Assembly (NCBI GenBank): GCA_001275005.1
Contig: JWZX01002316.1
Location: forward strand, 1 to 29,813
DNA length: 29,813 nucleotides
Reading direction: 5' to 3'
DNA from: Chrysochromulina tobinii
Taxonomy: Eukaryota; Haptophyta; Prymnesiales; Chrysochromulinaceae
Below, in pieces: positions 1 through 9,500 of this stretch; position 1 is the stretch's first letter, and every line of letters starts with the position of its first letter. The notes beneath the pieces are model-generated. The model did not search any database. It was not told the DNA's origin and worked only from the letters and a program-made list of their open reading frames with translations. The position numbers were made by a program, and so were the translations under genes.

Positions 1-3000
1 GGGAAACATGTGGTGCAGGGCGATCAGGGGGCGATCGAGGGGCGATGGGGGGGGGCGATGGGGGGGGCGATCGGGGGGGCGATCGGGGGGGCCGTTGAGC
101 GTCTCGTACCCGCCTTGCGCCACCACGTTCCCCGTGTCCATGAGCACGATGTGGTCGGCATGGGCCAAGTACTGCGTCTGATGTGTCACGAGGACACGCG
201 TGGCGCGCCCGAGCAGCCCCCGAGAGCTAAGCACCTGATGAGGGAGGCACTCAAAGTTGTCATCAGAGGCCATCAGCGGCAATCAGTGGCCATCGGTGGA
301 AACAGCGGCCATCAGAGGCACTCAGAGGCCATCAGAGGCCATCAGAGGCACTCAGAGGCCATCAGAGGCCATCAGTGGCCATCAGAGGCACTCAGAGGCC
401 ATCAGAGGCACTCAGAGGCCATCAGAGGCCATCAGTGGCAAAGAGACGTACATGCTTGAAGATGTGCTTGCCCACGTGCGCATCGACGGCGGATAGAGGG
501 TCGTCGAGGAGCAGTACGTCCGAGTGCGCGTAGCAGGCCCGTGCGAGCGCGACACGCGCCTTTTGGCCTCCGGACAGGTTGATGCCCTTTTCGCCAATCT
601 CGGTCATATCTCCGCCCGGGAGATGCTTGAGATCGGGGAGCAGCGCGCATGCAAAGAGCACCTGCTGGTAACGGCGTTCGTCCATCGGCGCGCCCAGAAG
701 AATGTTGCCGCGCACCGTCTCGTTCAGAATGAACGCGGTCTGCGCAAAGTAACCGACACGCCCCTGCAGCTGCACATAGCTGCCGGGCGTCGTGGCGGGC
801 ACCTCGCCGAGCAGCGCGGAGAGCAGTGAGGATTTGCCTGAGCCGACCGAGCCCGCAATCATCGTGAGCTGCCCTTGGACGAACTCGAGGTCCAGGTCGC
901 GCAGAGTTGGCGCGGTGGGGGGCGGGGCGGCGGGGGCGGACACGGCGTGGGGCGAGGGTGCGGTGGGGGGAGGTGCGGCGGCAGGCGATGAAGGGGCCTC
1001 CTCGGCACTGGACGAATCCGGCGCCGTCTTGGGCGCCGGCTCGGGCGCCGCCTTGCCAAACCACCCCCGACCCCGCCCCCCCTTGGCCCTTCCCTCCGCG
1101 GGAGCGCCGCCCCCCTTGTTGGGCGCCTCCTCGGCGGCGCCCGCGCCCAAGACGGCGCCCTTCCCGCGCCCGCCTTTGGTCTTGGCGCTCCCGCCTTTGC
1201 CCTTGCCTTTGCCCGAGATCGGCACCTGTGGGGAGAGGCGAGAGGGCGTCGTGGTGAGCACTTGCATGCAGCGACACTCGAGCCCGAGATCGGTACGAGA
1301 TCGGTACCTCGGGAGGCTGCCAACGGAACGACCCCCTGATGAGGGAGGCAATCAGCATGCAATCAAGCCCGAGATCGGTACCTCGGGAGGCTGCCAACGG
1401 AACGACCCCTGCACCCTTGCCGCCAGGTGGGCCGCCAAGGGTGGTGGCGCCGTCGCGGGCGCCTTGCCGGCGGTGGCAGCGTTTGGTGAATGGCTTCTTG
1501 ACGCTTCCTTATCCGGGAGTGTTGCCGCTTCCAAGTCCACTTCCTTGTTGAGATTGAGCTCGGCTTCCTTATTAGGGATGGGCGCGCCATCGCCCACCTC
1601 GCCATGGCTCGCGAGATTGCTCTCGAGATGCGTCCCTTCGCGCGCGGAGATGATTGCCTCTGCAATCGTGGGTGTCTCAGGCACCTCCTCGTGTGGCTCG
1701 ACGATGCTGAGCATCAGCAGTGCGCCGCCGCCGCGCCCCTTGGCGCCGAACTGGGCGCCGTCTTGGGCGCCGACGCTCCCGTCGTCCTTATCGGCGGCGG
1801 CGGCGGCGGCGGCAGCGGCCCGCTCTCCGCGTTCCAGGGTCTCTGGCGGCAGCTCGGGGTTGACAAGGAACTTGGTAATGCGCTCGAGAGACACCTGAGG
1901 AGGCCACCAAATCCGAGCGCATTAATGACTGATGAGGCCACCAATCAGGAGGCCACCAAATCCGAGCGCATTCATGACTGATGAGGCCACCAATCTGAGC
2001 GGGCACTTAGAGGCCATCAAGAGGAGGCAATCAGAGGAGGCCATCAAGAGGCAATCAAGATGCCATGAAGAGGCAATCAAGAGGCCATCAAGCGGCACGC
2101 ACCATGAGATTGGCCAGCTGAGCGAGGAGCATCGGGAAGAAGGCGAGAGGGAAGCGCAGCATGCCTAGCAGCGAGAGGGCCGGTAGGATGATCGAGGCCG
2201 TGAGCTCGTTGCCGGTCGCGCCGTAGACCATGAAGGTTGCCACGGTCACAGCGAGCGGCTGGATCAGCATCACGGACGACATCATGGACGAAACCATCCT
2301 AGTGCGACGGATGATGGCAAGCTCTTTCTCGCGCACCTGCGTCGCGCAATCAGGCGCAATCAGGGAGGCGATCAGGGACGGATGACGGCAAGCTCCTTGT
2401 CAAGCTCCTTGTCAAGCTCCTTGTCAAGCTCCTTGTCATGCGACGCGGCGCGCGCACGTGCGTCGTGCGTGCGTCGTGCGTGCGTGCGTACCGCGTCAAT
2501 GCGCTTCTGCATGGCCGTCTCCCATGCACACATCTTGATGACACGGATGCCCTGCACGAGCTCGTTGATGAGCTTCACACGCTCATCTGTGAACTTGAGC
2601 TGCTCCTTGCGCAGCGAGAAGAAGAGCATGGCGACCTTGGCCATGATCGGGACCTGCATGCAATGAGGGGCATGCAATGAGGGCAAGTGGGAGCATTGGG
2701 ACCATCCAGGCAATTATTCAGGCACAATTATTCAGGCACAATTATTCAGGCAATTAGGGTAATTAGGGGCATGCTCGGGGCCTGCAGGTGGCGAGGACGA
2801 CGGCACAGGTGTGCTGCCCTGGGGAGGGGCGATGGGTATGAATGACGGGCCCTGGGAAGGGTCGCTCAGAGAGAGAGAGGCCATTGCAGTGCCCGCGAGG
2901 TGGGCGGGTCCAAATGAGGGAGGCAATCAGCATGCAATCCGAGAGGCACTGACCGTGATAAACATCACGCCGAGCCCCGCGAGGAAGGCGGGCCCGATGA

Positions 3001-3802
3001 GGAGTCCGAGCCAGATGAAGGTGATGATGATCTGGAGTGGCGCGAGCCAGACCGAGTTGAACATGGGCGCCAGCATCACGAAGAACTGCGCGTCGTTCGC
3101 CATCAGATTCTGGATCTGGCCCGTGTTCGAGTCGCCAATGCCGGCGAGGCGCAGGCACTTGCGATAGATCTGGCCGATGAGGACGGAGCGAGCCCGCAGG
3201 GCAATGCGCATCATGAGGTACTGCGAGTGCGTCAGGAAGAGCGACTCGAACAGCTTCGCCACCACCAGGATCGCCGCGAGAGAGTAGCCCCAGTACACGT
3301 ATGGGAAACGGCACGCCTCCGGGATCGAGTTGACAAACTCGGGCGTCACGTTGGTGAGCCGCGTGCTCTCGGCGCGCGCGCACGTCTCGACCGTCTCGAT
3401 CATACTCGTCATCTGCCCGATAATGATCGGCCCGACGAAGCCGAGCAGCCCCTGCAGGAGGAAGAGCACCGCCGCCGGGAGCCAGAGCGATTTGATGAGC
3501 GGGAGGATCGCGGCCCGGATGTTCGCCGGCCTGGGCCCTTTGGGCTTCTTGCCCTTCTTTGGCGGCTTGGGCGGGTTGGCCGCGTGCGCGGCCTTGTCCG
3601 CCTCCGCACGCGCCTGCTCCTTTTGCCACAGCGCCTCGAACTGCGCGCTGATGTCGACGTGCTCATCCGGACTCGCGAGCAGGTCGTCGGGCTCCAGGCG
3701 CCGCCGGACGGATTTGCTCATGAGGCTGCTGGCATTCGTGAAAAAGAGGCTGAAGCCGGCCGTCGGTCGCTCGTCGCCTGAGGACAAGCCTTCAGCTCGC
3801 AT
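1..3802 (-). CDS. ABCC/MRP-type ABC transporter, N-terminal half (partial, six exons)
   Basis: Membrane exporter of the ABCC family that uses ATP to move organic anions or conjugates; the substrate cannot be read from sequence. Exons, minus strand: 2954-3802, 2492-2653, 2103-2336, 1382-1894, 452-1225, 1-234 (runs off the window). All five introns are phase 0 and the joined frame is continuous. TMD1 covers residues about 100-430, with the ABCC-typical stretch [16 protein letters not shown] at the exon 2 level. NBD1 shows Walker A GSVGSGKS (about 711-718), signature LSGGQ (about 803-807), Walker B VLLLDD (about 823-828) and the H-loop VTHQ in exon 6. Start chosen at the ATG at 3802; the longer frame upstream begins with GTG. 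An A-loop-like GSFRW lies at about residue 582, some 100 residues farther from Walker A than usual, because of a Gly/Lys/Pro/Ala-rich insertion. TMD2 and NBD2 would lie left of the window. Confidence 0.9.
19..92. repeat. G-run tandem repeat (GCGATC plus 4-9 G)
   Basis: Repeating blocks of GCGATC or GCGATG separated by runs of four to nine G on the plus strand. On the minus strand this follows the ABCC H-loop exon and would read as a Pro/Asp/Arg repeat if translated. No GT donor is visible between the conserved GYETL motif and this tract, so whether it is coding or intronic is unclear. The runs could form a G-quadruplex on the plus strand. Confidence 0.7.
235..451 (-). repeat. ABCC intron 5, filled with a 10-bp minisatellite
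   Basis: Intron of 217 bp with donor GTACGT at 451 and acceptor CATCAG at 235. From about 258 to 437 it consists of 10-base units reading CCATCAGAGG, CACTCAGAGG or CCATCAGTGG on the plus strand, with single-base variants. On the sense (minus) strand each unit contains CTGAT or CTGAG. Splicing it out joins KHIFKH to [19 protein letters not shown], which is exactly the ABCC D-loop to H-loop sequence. Confidence 0.9.
1226..1381 (-). repeat. ABCC intron 4, containing a duplicated exon-donor junction
   Basis: Intron of 156 bp. A perfect 39-bp direct repeat occupies 1297-1335 and 1371-1409 (offset 74). The right copy spans the end of exon 4 and the donor GAG|GTACCG at 1382/1381. The left copy lies inside the intron, directly after a CTCATCAG acceptor-like end at 1336, so a 35-bp insert separates the copies. 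The first 15 bases of the intron, GTACCGATCTCGGGC, are also repeated with one mismatch at the start of exon 5 (1211-1225). Confidence 0.85.
1895..2102 (-). repeat. ABCC intron 3 with tandem repeats
   Basis: Intron of 208 bp, donor GTGCGT at 2102 and acceptor CCTCAG at 1895. The left half carries a near-perfect duplication of a segment of about 50 bp containing AGGAGGCCACCAAATCCGAG (1897-1925 and 1949-1975). The right half is degenerate GGCAATCAAGA / GGCCATCAAGA units. Confidence 0.8.
2337..2491 (-). repeat. ABCC intron 2 with an exon-like 12-bp tandem repeat
   Basis: Intron of 155 bp, donor GTACGC at 2491 and acceptor GACGCAG at 2337. Positions about 2384-2438 hold a 12-base unit repeated about four times; on the minus strand it reads AAGGAGCTTGAC and would encode KELD. 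The last unit, followed by GCCGTCATCCG, resembles the first bases of exon 3 (GAGAAAGAGCTTGCCATCATC), so the array looks like amplified exon sequence. A CGTGCGTCGTGCGTG tract lies next to the donor. Confidence 0.8.
2654..2953 (-). other. ABCC intron 1
   Basis: Intron of 300 bp, donor GTCAGT at 2953 and acceptor CATGCAG at 2654. It contains three copies of an AT-rich unit, CAATTATTCAGG, at about 2711-2752, and a 25-bp segment (about 2916-2940) also present in ABCC intron 4 (about 1340-1364). Its removal joins MFIT to [12 protein letters not shown] in frame. Confidence 0.8.
3740..3802 (-). repeat. 63-bp N-terminal segment shared with the neighbouring gene (copy 1)
   Basis: Aligns without gaps to 5622-5684 with five mismatches by eye. 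Both copies begin at the start ATG of their gene and encode the shared peptide [14 protein letters not shown]. Confidence 0.85.
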
Positions 3803-4159
3803 TTCGTGCGGCGCGCGGCGTCTCCTTCGCGGACAACTTGGGGAGCACGGACGCGAGAAATGGGCAACTTCGAGGAAAATCCCTAAGTTCACACATATTC
3901 ACAGCCCTCAGAATCTTTGACAGTACCCACGCGATGCGGCATGCGGCTACACGTGAGTCCTATTAGAGTCCAATGGTTTCCAATGGTGTTTATAATGGGA
4001 TAATGGAGAAGAGAATTGTAAGTGCCTAAGAATTTACAAGTACGAATACTGGCAGTAGAATACTCGAAAGATCGGGGTGGGTACGTGGGTGGGCGGAGGA
4101 GTAGAGGAGGAGTCTCGTAAAGTGGGTGCGTCCGGTCATTGTCTGATCTGTAATATTAA
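3803..4159. other. Intergenic region, ABCC 5' side / FkbM gene 3' side
   Basis: Holds the putative ABCC promoter and 5' UTR and the 3' UTR of the next gene. It becomes AT-richer around 3950-4060 than the coding DNA. No ORF with protein-like content and no recognisable TATA box, tRNA or repeat was found. Confidence 0.6.
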
Positions 4160-5684
4160 TTAGCAGATCAGATCGGCTGGCCGGCGACTCTCGAGCGGGT
4201 GCGTCATGCCGTGCTTTTTCGAGATCTGGATCTCCTTTTTCGAGATCGAGATCTCGCATTCGGCAGCAATCTTCATGAGTTCGGACGCCAGTGCCTGCTC
4301 GGCAGCGCAGACCACATTGGACCATCGGCGGATCTCAAACTCCGCTCTCCAGCACGGCGGCGACAGGGGCGCCAGGCAGCCGAAATTGCCTTGCCAGAAG
4401 CACGTGTAACTCACCTGCATGCATCGCAATCAGTGGCAATCAGAGGTGCCTTTTCAGTGATTGCAACCAGTGAAAGAAGGACGCGTGTCTCTCACCTGAT
4501 GGAGCCCCTCGATGGTCGCAGCAAGGGAGCCCATATTCCACATACCGACCCCGTGGTACTCGAACTCGAGTACGCGCACCGAGCGAGTACGAAGCACGTC
4601 CATCAGGCTCTCGATGGCGACGCCGTCGTGCCCCTCGGTGTCGATGGAGACCAGATCCGCACGCTGGATGCCTGAGGGACCCTCCGTGCATGCCTCCGTA
4701 ATGTTCCCACAGCGGGGATTTCTCCCACAGGGGGCGAGGGCTGGGCCACTTGTCCTAAGACCATGTTCGCCTCTGCCCCCATCCCCGCTACCTCGTCACT
4801 CACAGGAACGAGCACAGTGCCACTGACGTTACTCGCCGCAGCATGCACCAGGTAGGCTGGCACGCCAAAGCGCGCCAAGGCCCAGGATAGCCACGCGACG
4901 TTGGGCCTCATCAGCTCAATTGCATGCACCACTACGCGGGCGCTCATGCCACGCACCCCGATGCGGTCGCGGCACGCGCAGCACATGCCGCACAGTTCGT
5001 CACATTGTGAGCGGCGAGGTATTCGGGCATCGAGTTGTACCTGATAAGGGACGCAATCATATGTAATCAAGAAGTACTCAGTGGCCATCAGTAGAGGTAC
5101 TCGGGCATCGAATGGTACCAGTCTTGTGGGCTGAACGTCGCATTGCCAAACCTGCCAACGATGGAGGCGATGCCGAAGCCCTTGTTGGCGCCGACATTCA
5201 CAAAGGTGAACGGCTGACTCGGATGCGCGAGCAGCGGGGTCAGACGATCAAGCCACATGGACGAAGGACAGTGGCTGGTCTCGGCGATCCTCATGGCACG
5301 CTTTGGTGCCGATCACTGGCCGTGCGCTAAGCTGTAAGGCAGTTTCCAGGAAGCTCCTTGATAGCGTGAGCGGAAGCCGGTGACCGAACTCTCCAGCGCA
5401 TGGAGATCACAGTCTGCAAACCAGGAGCAGTCATGGTGCTCAAGGCTGACTGAAATGTACATGCATCTCCGGCAGGACTGGCACAGCCGTGCACACGTGT
5501 CCTCTGCCACGCTCCAATTGGCACTGGATGCGTCAGACAGCCGCCATGCGCCGTTCGGGTCCGACTCACAGCGGCCGCCGAAATCTGTCGTGCCACAGTA
5601 GCCTTGATGCCAATTTGCCGTGGAAAAGAGGCTGAAGCCGGCCGTTGGTCGCTCGTCGCCTGAGGACCAGCCTTCCGATCGCAT
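4160..5684 (-). CDS. FkbM-family methyltransferase with N-terminal Cys-rich domain; in-frame TGA, possibly decaying
   Basis: Predicted SAM-dependent O-methyltransferase of the FkbM family. Approximate exons: 5119-5684 (interrupted by TGA at 5313-5315), 4804-5040, about 4496-4690, 4160-4414. The N-terminal 115 residues form a Cys-rich module ending in HHDCSWFADCDL. The SAM-binding start reads TFVNVGANKGFGIASIVGRFG. Later parts read VVVHAIELMRPNVAWL, VSIDTEGHDGVAIESL and FEYHGVGMWNMGSL, and the C-terminus is YTCFWQGNFGCLAPL...RRWSNVVC. The intron at 5041-5118 (TTATCAG acceptor) and the one at 4415-4495 (GTGAGA...GCAG) are clear. A TGA separates two same-frame blocks, the frame changes near 4990-5010, and another break near 4690-4803 could be an intron (donor GTGAGT at 4803). 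Either a pseudogene, assembly indels, or unusual introns (a 42-base intron could remove the TGA). Confidence 0.7.
5016..5118 (-). repeat. FkbM-gene intron with flanking 25-bp direct repeat
   Basis: Intron 5041-5118 (78 bp). Its first 25 bases (5094-5118) match the first 25 bases of the downstream exon (5016-5040) at 22 of 25 positions. The remainder of the intron ends in GATTGCGTCCCTTATCAG, a variant of the acceptor end seen in other genes of the window. Splicing restores QDWYNSMPEYL. Confidence 0.85.
5622..5684 (-). repeat. 63-bp N-terminal segment shared with the ABCC gene (copy 2)
   Basis: Partner of 3740-3802: about 58 of 63 bases identical and the same reading frame, starting at the ATG of the FkbM gene. 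After the shared part this gene continues into its Cys-rich domain (WHQGYCGTTDFGGRC), which is unrelated to ABCC. Confidence 0.85.
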
Positions 5685-6525
5685 CGTCGCCGTCGCGGGC
5701 AGACTGATGGTCGCGTGGATGCAGCGCCTCGAAGAAAAACGCAAAACGCAAATTCTTCTATGGAAACGGAAAGTCGATTCTTTATTGACGAATCTTTGCC
5801 GGAACTTGTCTACGACTTGGAAACTTCTGAAGGCCCCTCGACCGATGCATCATGCAATTCATGCGACGCGACGATCGGATGTACTTGGACAGTTTTTGAC
5901 TTTTAAAGGTCGCAATAATTTATGCCGCGAAAACACGAGGACAGTGGACACCCGATCGTGCGATTCCCACTTGAAATCACATCGTAATCCCACCTACTCG
6001 ACCCCTACAGAGCGCACCCGAGCCCGTCCGGACGGCACCCAACGCTAACCCAACGCCATGCCGATGCCAACCGGCTCGTCGAGGCCCTGATCGCACTGGC
6101 CACTGCAGAATTCCGCCCCCCCTAGCATTGAAGCCCCTACACGTTCTCCATTCTTCACTCGTCTTTCATGCATTCACGGTTGCACTATGGTCTGTGGCAG
6201 TACTGTCGGGTGTAAGCGAGCGTGAGCGAGCGAGGGCCGAGGCCGCACGCCGCTGGCTCACAGGTCGCCTCCCTCTGTCCCTCATTCACAGAGCTCCACT
6301 CTCCTTCCACTCTCCATGCCTCACGGTATCCAGATGGCATCTCGTATACGAGATCGTCCATTCTCCCGTACGAGATCGTACGAGATTTCGGCGTCTAGTC
6401 GTTGGCGAGCGGCTCATCCCTAATTAGTGGTTTAATTAGTCGTTGGCGAGGATATGCGGCTCATCACTCGGTCGAGAGAACATCTCGGCGCTCATCTCGC
6501 TGCGCTCTCGCAGATTCGATCTCGC
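5685..6525. other. Intergenic region of about 840 bp
   Basis: Separates the FkbM start (5684) from the 3' end of the sulfotransferase-like gene (6526). An AT-richer stretch at about 5740-5990 is the likely promoter area of the FkbM gene. Short direct repeats are present: GTACGAGATCGTACGAGAT near 6367-6386, and an imperfect duplication of TTAGTCGTTGGCGAG...CGGCTCATC (about 6396-6420 and 6435-6466). I see no convincing gene. Confidence 0.55.
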
Positions 6526-9500
6526 CTAGGACAGCATCCGGTTGAGGACGCCCGCCATTCGGAGAGCCTCCGCGGGCTCCCCCTTGCAGATCCAGATCTT
6601 TCCTTTCTTACAGCCCTTGTTGATGACGCCCACCATTCGGAGGGCCTCCTCGTGCTCCGCGAAGGCACGGCGCGTCGCCTCTGCGTTCGAGCTCGCCGCG
6701 ATGTACTCCTCCTCGGTCTTGACCTTCTTGACCGCGCTCGGCACGACGCTCGGAGCGATGGGCTCGCTCGGCACGACGCTCGGAGCGATGGGCGCGCTCG
6801 GCACGACGCTCGGAGCGAGGGCGACGGGCTCGCCGACGCTGCTTGCGACGACGACCGCCGGGTCGACCACCGCCGAGAGCGAGATGGGCTTGTCGTCGTT
6901 GTTGTTCTCGCCAAGGAACTGATTCCACCGACGGTCGCGCGCGGCGGCTGACTCGGTATTCCGCAGCTCCATCTTCCCCTTCTTCTCGCAGTCCGCGCAG
7001 TTGTGCAGCTTCAGGTCGATCTCGTCGAGGTCGAGCGCCTTCTTGGCCGTGTTCGGCTTGTTGGGCCCATGCATAGCCTGGGCTCGAAGGATGATCGAGA
7101 GGATGGGAGGTCATCAATGGCAATCAGGAGGTCATCAGAGGCAATCAGGAGGTCATCAGTGACAATCGAGAGGTGATCGAGAGGATGGGAGGTCATCAGT
7201 TGCAATCAGGAGGTCATCAGAGGCAATCAGGAGGTCATCAGTGACAATCGAGAGGTGATCGAGACGATGGGAGGTCATCAGTGGCAATCAGGAGGTCATC
7301 AGTTGCAATCAGGAGGTCATCATTGGCAATCACCTGCTCGTTTGCCCGAATGAATTGGGTCTCGCCATTCGCCTGGATCACAAAGACGCCATTCGGGTCG
7401 GCGCGGCATCCCTTGCCCGTGTACGCAATGGACTTGCCCATGTGCTGCGACATGGACGAGACCATGCCCTTGTGCTCAGGCGCCGTCTCGGGCGCCGTCT
7501 CCGCCTCGTCGCCTTCCGACGCGAGCGCCAGGGGCGCCTTCTTCGCCGCCGGCTTGGCGACCGGCTTGGCGACCGGCTTGGCGGCGGGGGCGGGGACGGT
7601 GAGCTTCGCCGGCCCGACCCCTCCGAGACCGGTGGGCGCGTCCTTCTCGGTGGACTTGGGGCACGTGCCGGTGAGCTGGCAGGGCCGAATGGGGCTGCCG
7701 TCCGCATCCGGATGCGTCACCTGTGCGTCGGGGGTCGTCGTCTGATGAAGGAGGCAATTCCTCGACATCGCTCATCGGGCGTTCAGCGAGCAGAGGAGCA
7801 AGATACGAACGAGATCGTGCCATCATCAGGGGCCATCATCAGGGGCCAATCAGATACGTCAAATCAGGGGCCAATCGGATTCGTCACATCAGGGGCCCAT
7901 CAGATTCGTCACATCAGGGGCCAATCAGATTCGTCACATCAGGGGCCAATCAGATTCGTCACATCAGGGGCCAATCAGATTCGTCACCTCATGGGAAGCG
8001 TCCGATCCAAAGAAGCGCGAGATGCCCTTGCCGGTGGCGATGAGGGCCACTCCCTTGCCTTCCATTGGCTCGGTAGTGAGACCGACGAGGGCCAGAGCGT
8101 CGCCGAGGCACTTCTCAGCACCCACCTCATCTGATGACAATCATTCAATGACAGAGAGGCAAGCGGAGGCCCTCAGCAGATTGAAAGAAGATTGGACTCA
8201 GATTGGACTCAGATTGGAAGCAGATTGGACTCAGATTGGACTCAGATTGGACTCAGAGTGGACTCAGAGGCCATAAGAGGCACTCAAATGCACTCAGATG
8301 CACTCAGATGCACGCAGCATACCCTTCCAGCAATTCTCGATCTGGATCGTCTCGGCCTGCGTGCTTGCCTTGGGCACGATCTTAGCCGGCGCGGTCACGT
8401 TGGAAAAGAAGGTCGATGTCGCGGTCAAGAACTGCGCACACCGAGCGAGCTCAGAATGAGGTCGGCCCATCAGAGGCCCAGAGGGCCGTCAGAGGGCCAT
8501 CAGAGGCCAATGAAAAGGCCATCAGAGGGTCATTAGAGGCCATCAGGGGGTCATTGGAGGCCCATCAAGCGCGATGCCTCACCTCGCCGGGCTTACGGAC
8601 GAAAGTGCAGTCGAACTTGGTGCCCGGCGGGCTGAACCGGTTGAAGACGGAGAACTGCCTGTCGAGCTCGTTGCGGGCGACCTTGACCATCGCAACCTTG
8701 GGATGGTTCGCCATCTCCTCGAGGGCCTTCTTCCACTCGGGAAGCGCCTGTGGACGCGGGAGAGGCGGGGCGCCGTGCTGAGCGCGTGCATGCGCGCGCC
8801 GGTGTGGGCGCTTGAGTGGGTTCCGAGTCGAGTGTGCGTACCTTGTCGTTGCGCGCCGCCGTGCAGGCGGACGGCTCGTCTTCCTTCATCTCCTGCCACG
8901 CCGTGTTGGCGTTGATGAACTGCGGGAACATCTGCAGCGTGACCGTGCACTCCGAGGGCGGGCACACGTCCGCGGGCACGCCCTTGCACACGAGGTCGCG
9001 GATGCGGACGAAGTAGACGGCGAGGTTGTAGCGCAGGCCCGAGTACAGCGGGGAGGCGTCTCCGTTGAACTCGGCGGGCGTCAGGCTCACGTGCTTGGTC
9101 TTGCTCTGGCTCAGGGTAATGAGTTTGCTGTCAAGCTGATGGTTGGCCGTCATCGTCATCTGCCCCGTGTCGGCGTCGAAGATTGCGTGCGGCATCGTCG
9201 CGTCGCACGGCAAGTCGAGCTTGCTCTTGGACCAGAGCGTGTTCGAGAACGAGAAGGGTGTCTCGACGTCGAACACGCACGGGTGCGTGTTGAGCGCCTG
9301 CCCGAACTCGGACGTGCCGCTGCCGTGGTCGGACACGAGGACGAGCACCTTTGCTGTGCTCGGCGCCACGGTCGGGGCGGGCTTTGCGGCCACGGCCGCC
9401 GGCGCGGGCTTTGCGGCCACGGCCGCCGGCGCGGGCTTTGCGGCCACGGCTGCCGGCGCGGGCTTTGCGGCCACGGCCGCCGGCGCGGGCTTTGCGGTCA

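Noticed and set aside
792-1898. 368-codon plus-strand ORF
   Set aside because: Antisense to ABCC exons 4 and 5, which show clear ABC motifs; a shadow frame that reads through introns.
4205-4260. Palindromic GAGATCTGGATCTC / GAGATCGAGATCTC block as a terminator or regulatory hairpin
   Set aside because: It lies within the last FkbM exon and encodes the repeat ISISKKEIQISKKH, so it is explained as coding sequence.
5313-5315. TGA as selenocysteine codon in the FkbM gene
   Set aside because: Falls in a linker rather than an active site, no SECIS-like structure was recognised, and other frame breaks in the same gene point to decay, indels or splicing.
6128-6427. 99-codon plus-strand ORF with a hydrophobic, signal-peptide-like start
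   Set aside because: No protein-like core after the first 30 residues, no neighbour support, and it lies in a likely intergenic region.
7355-8134. Plus-strand ORF with repeated IRHIRGQSDSSHQ peptide
   Set aside because: Reads the intron minisatellite antisense to a well-supported exon model.
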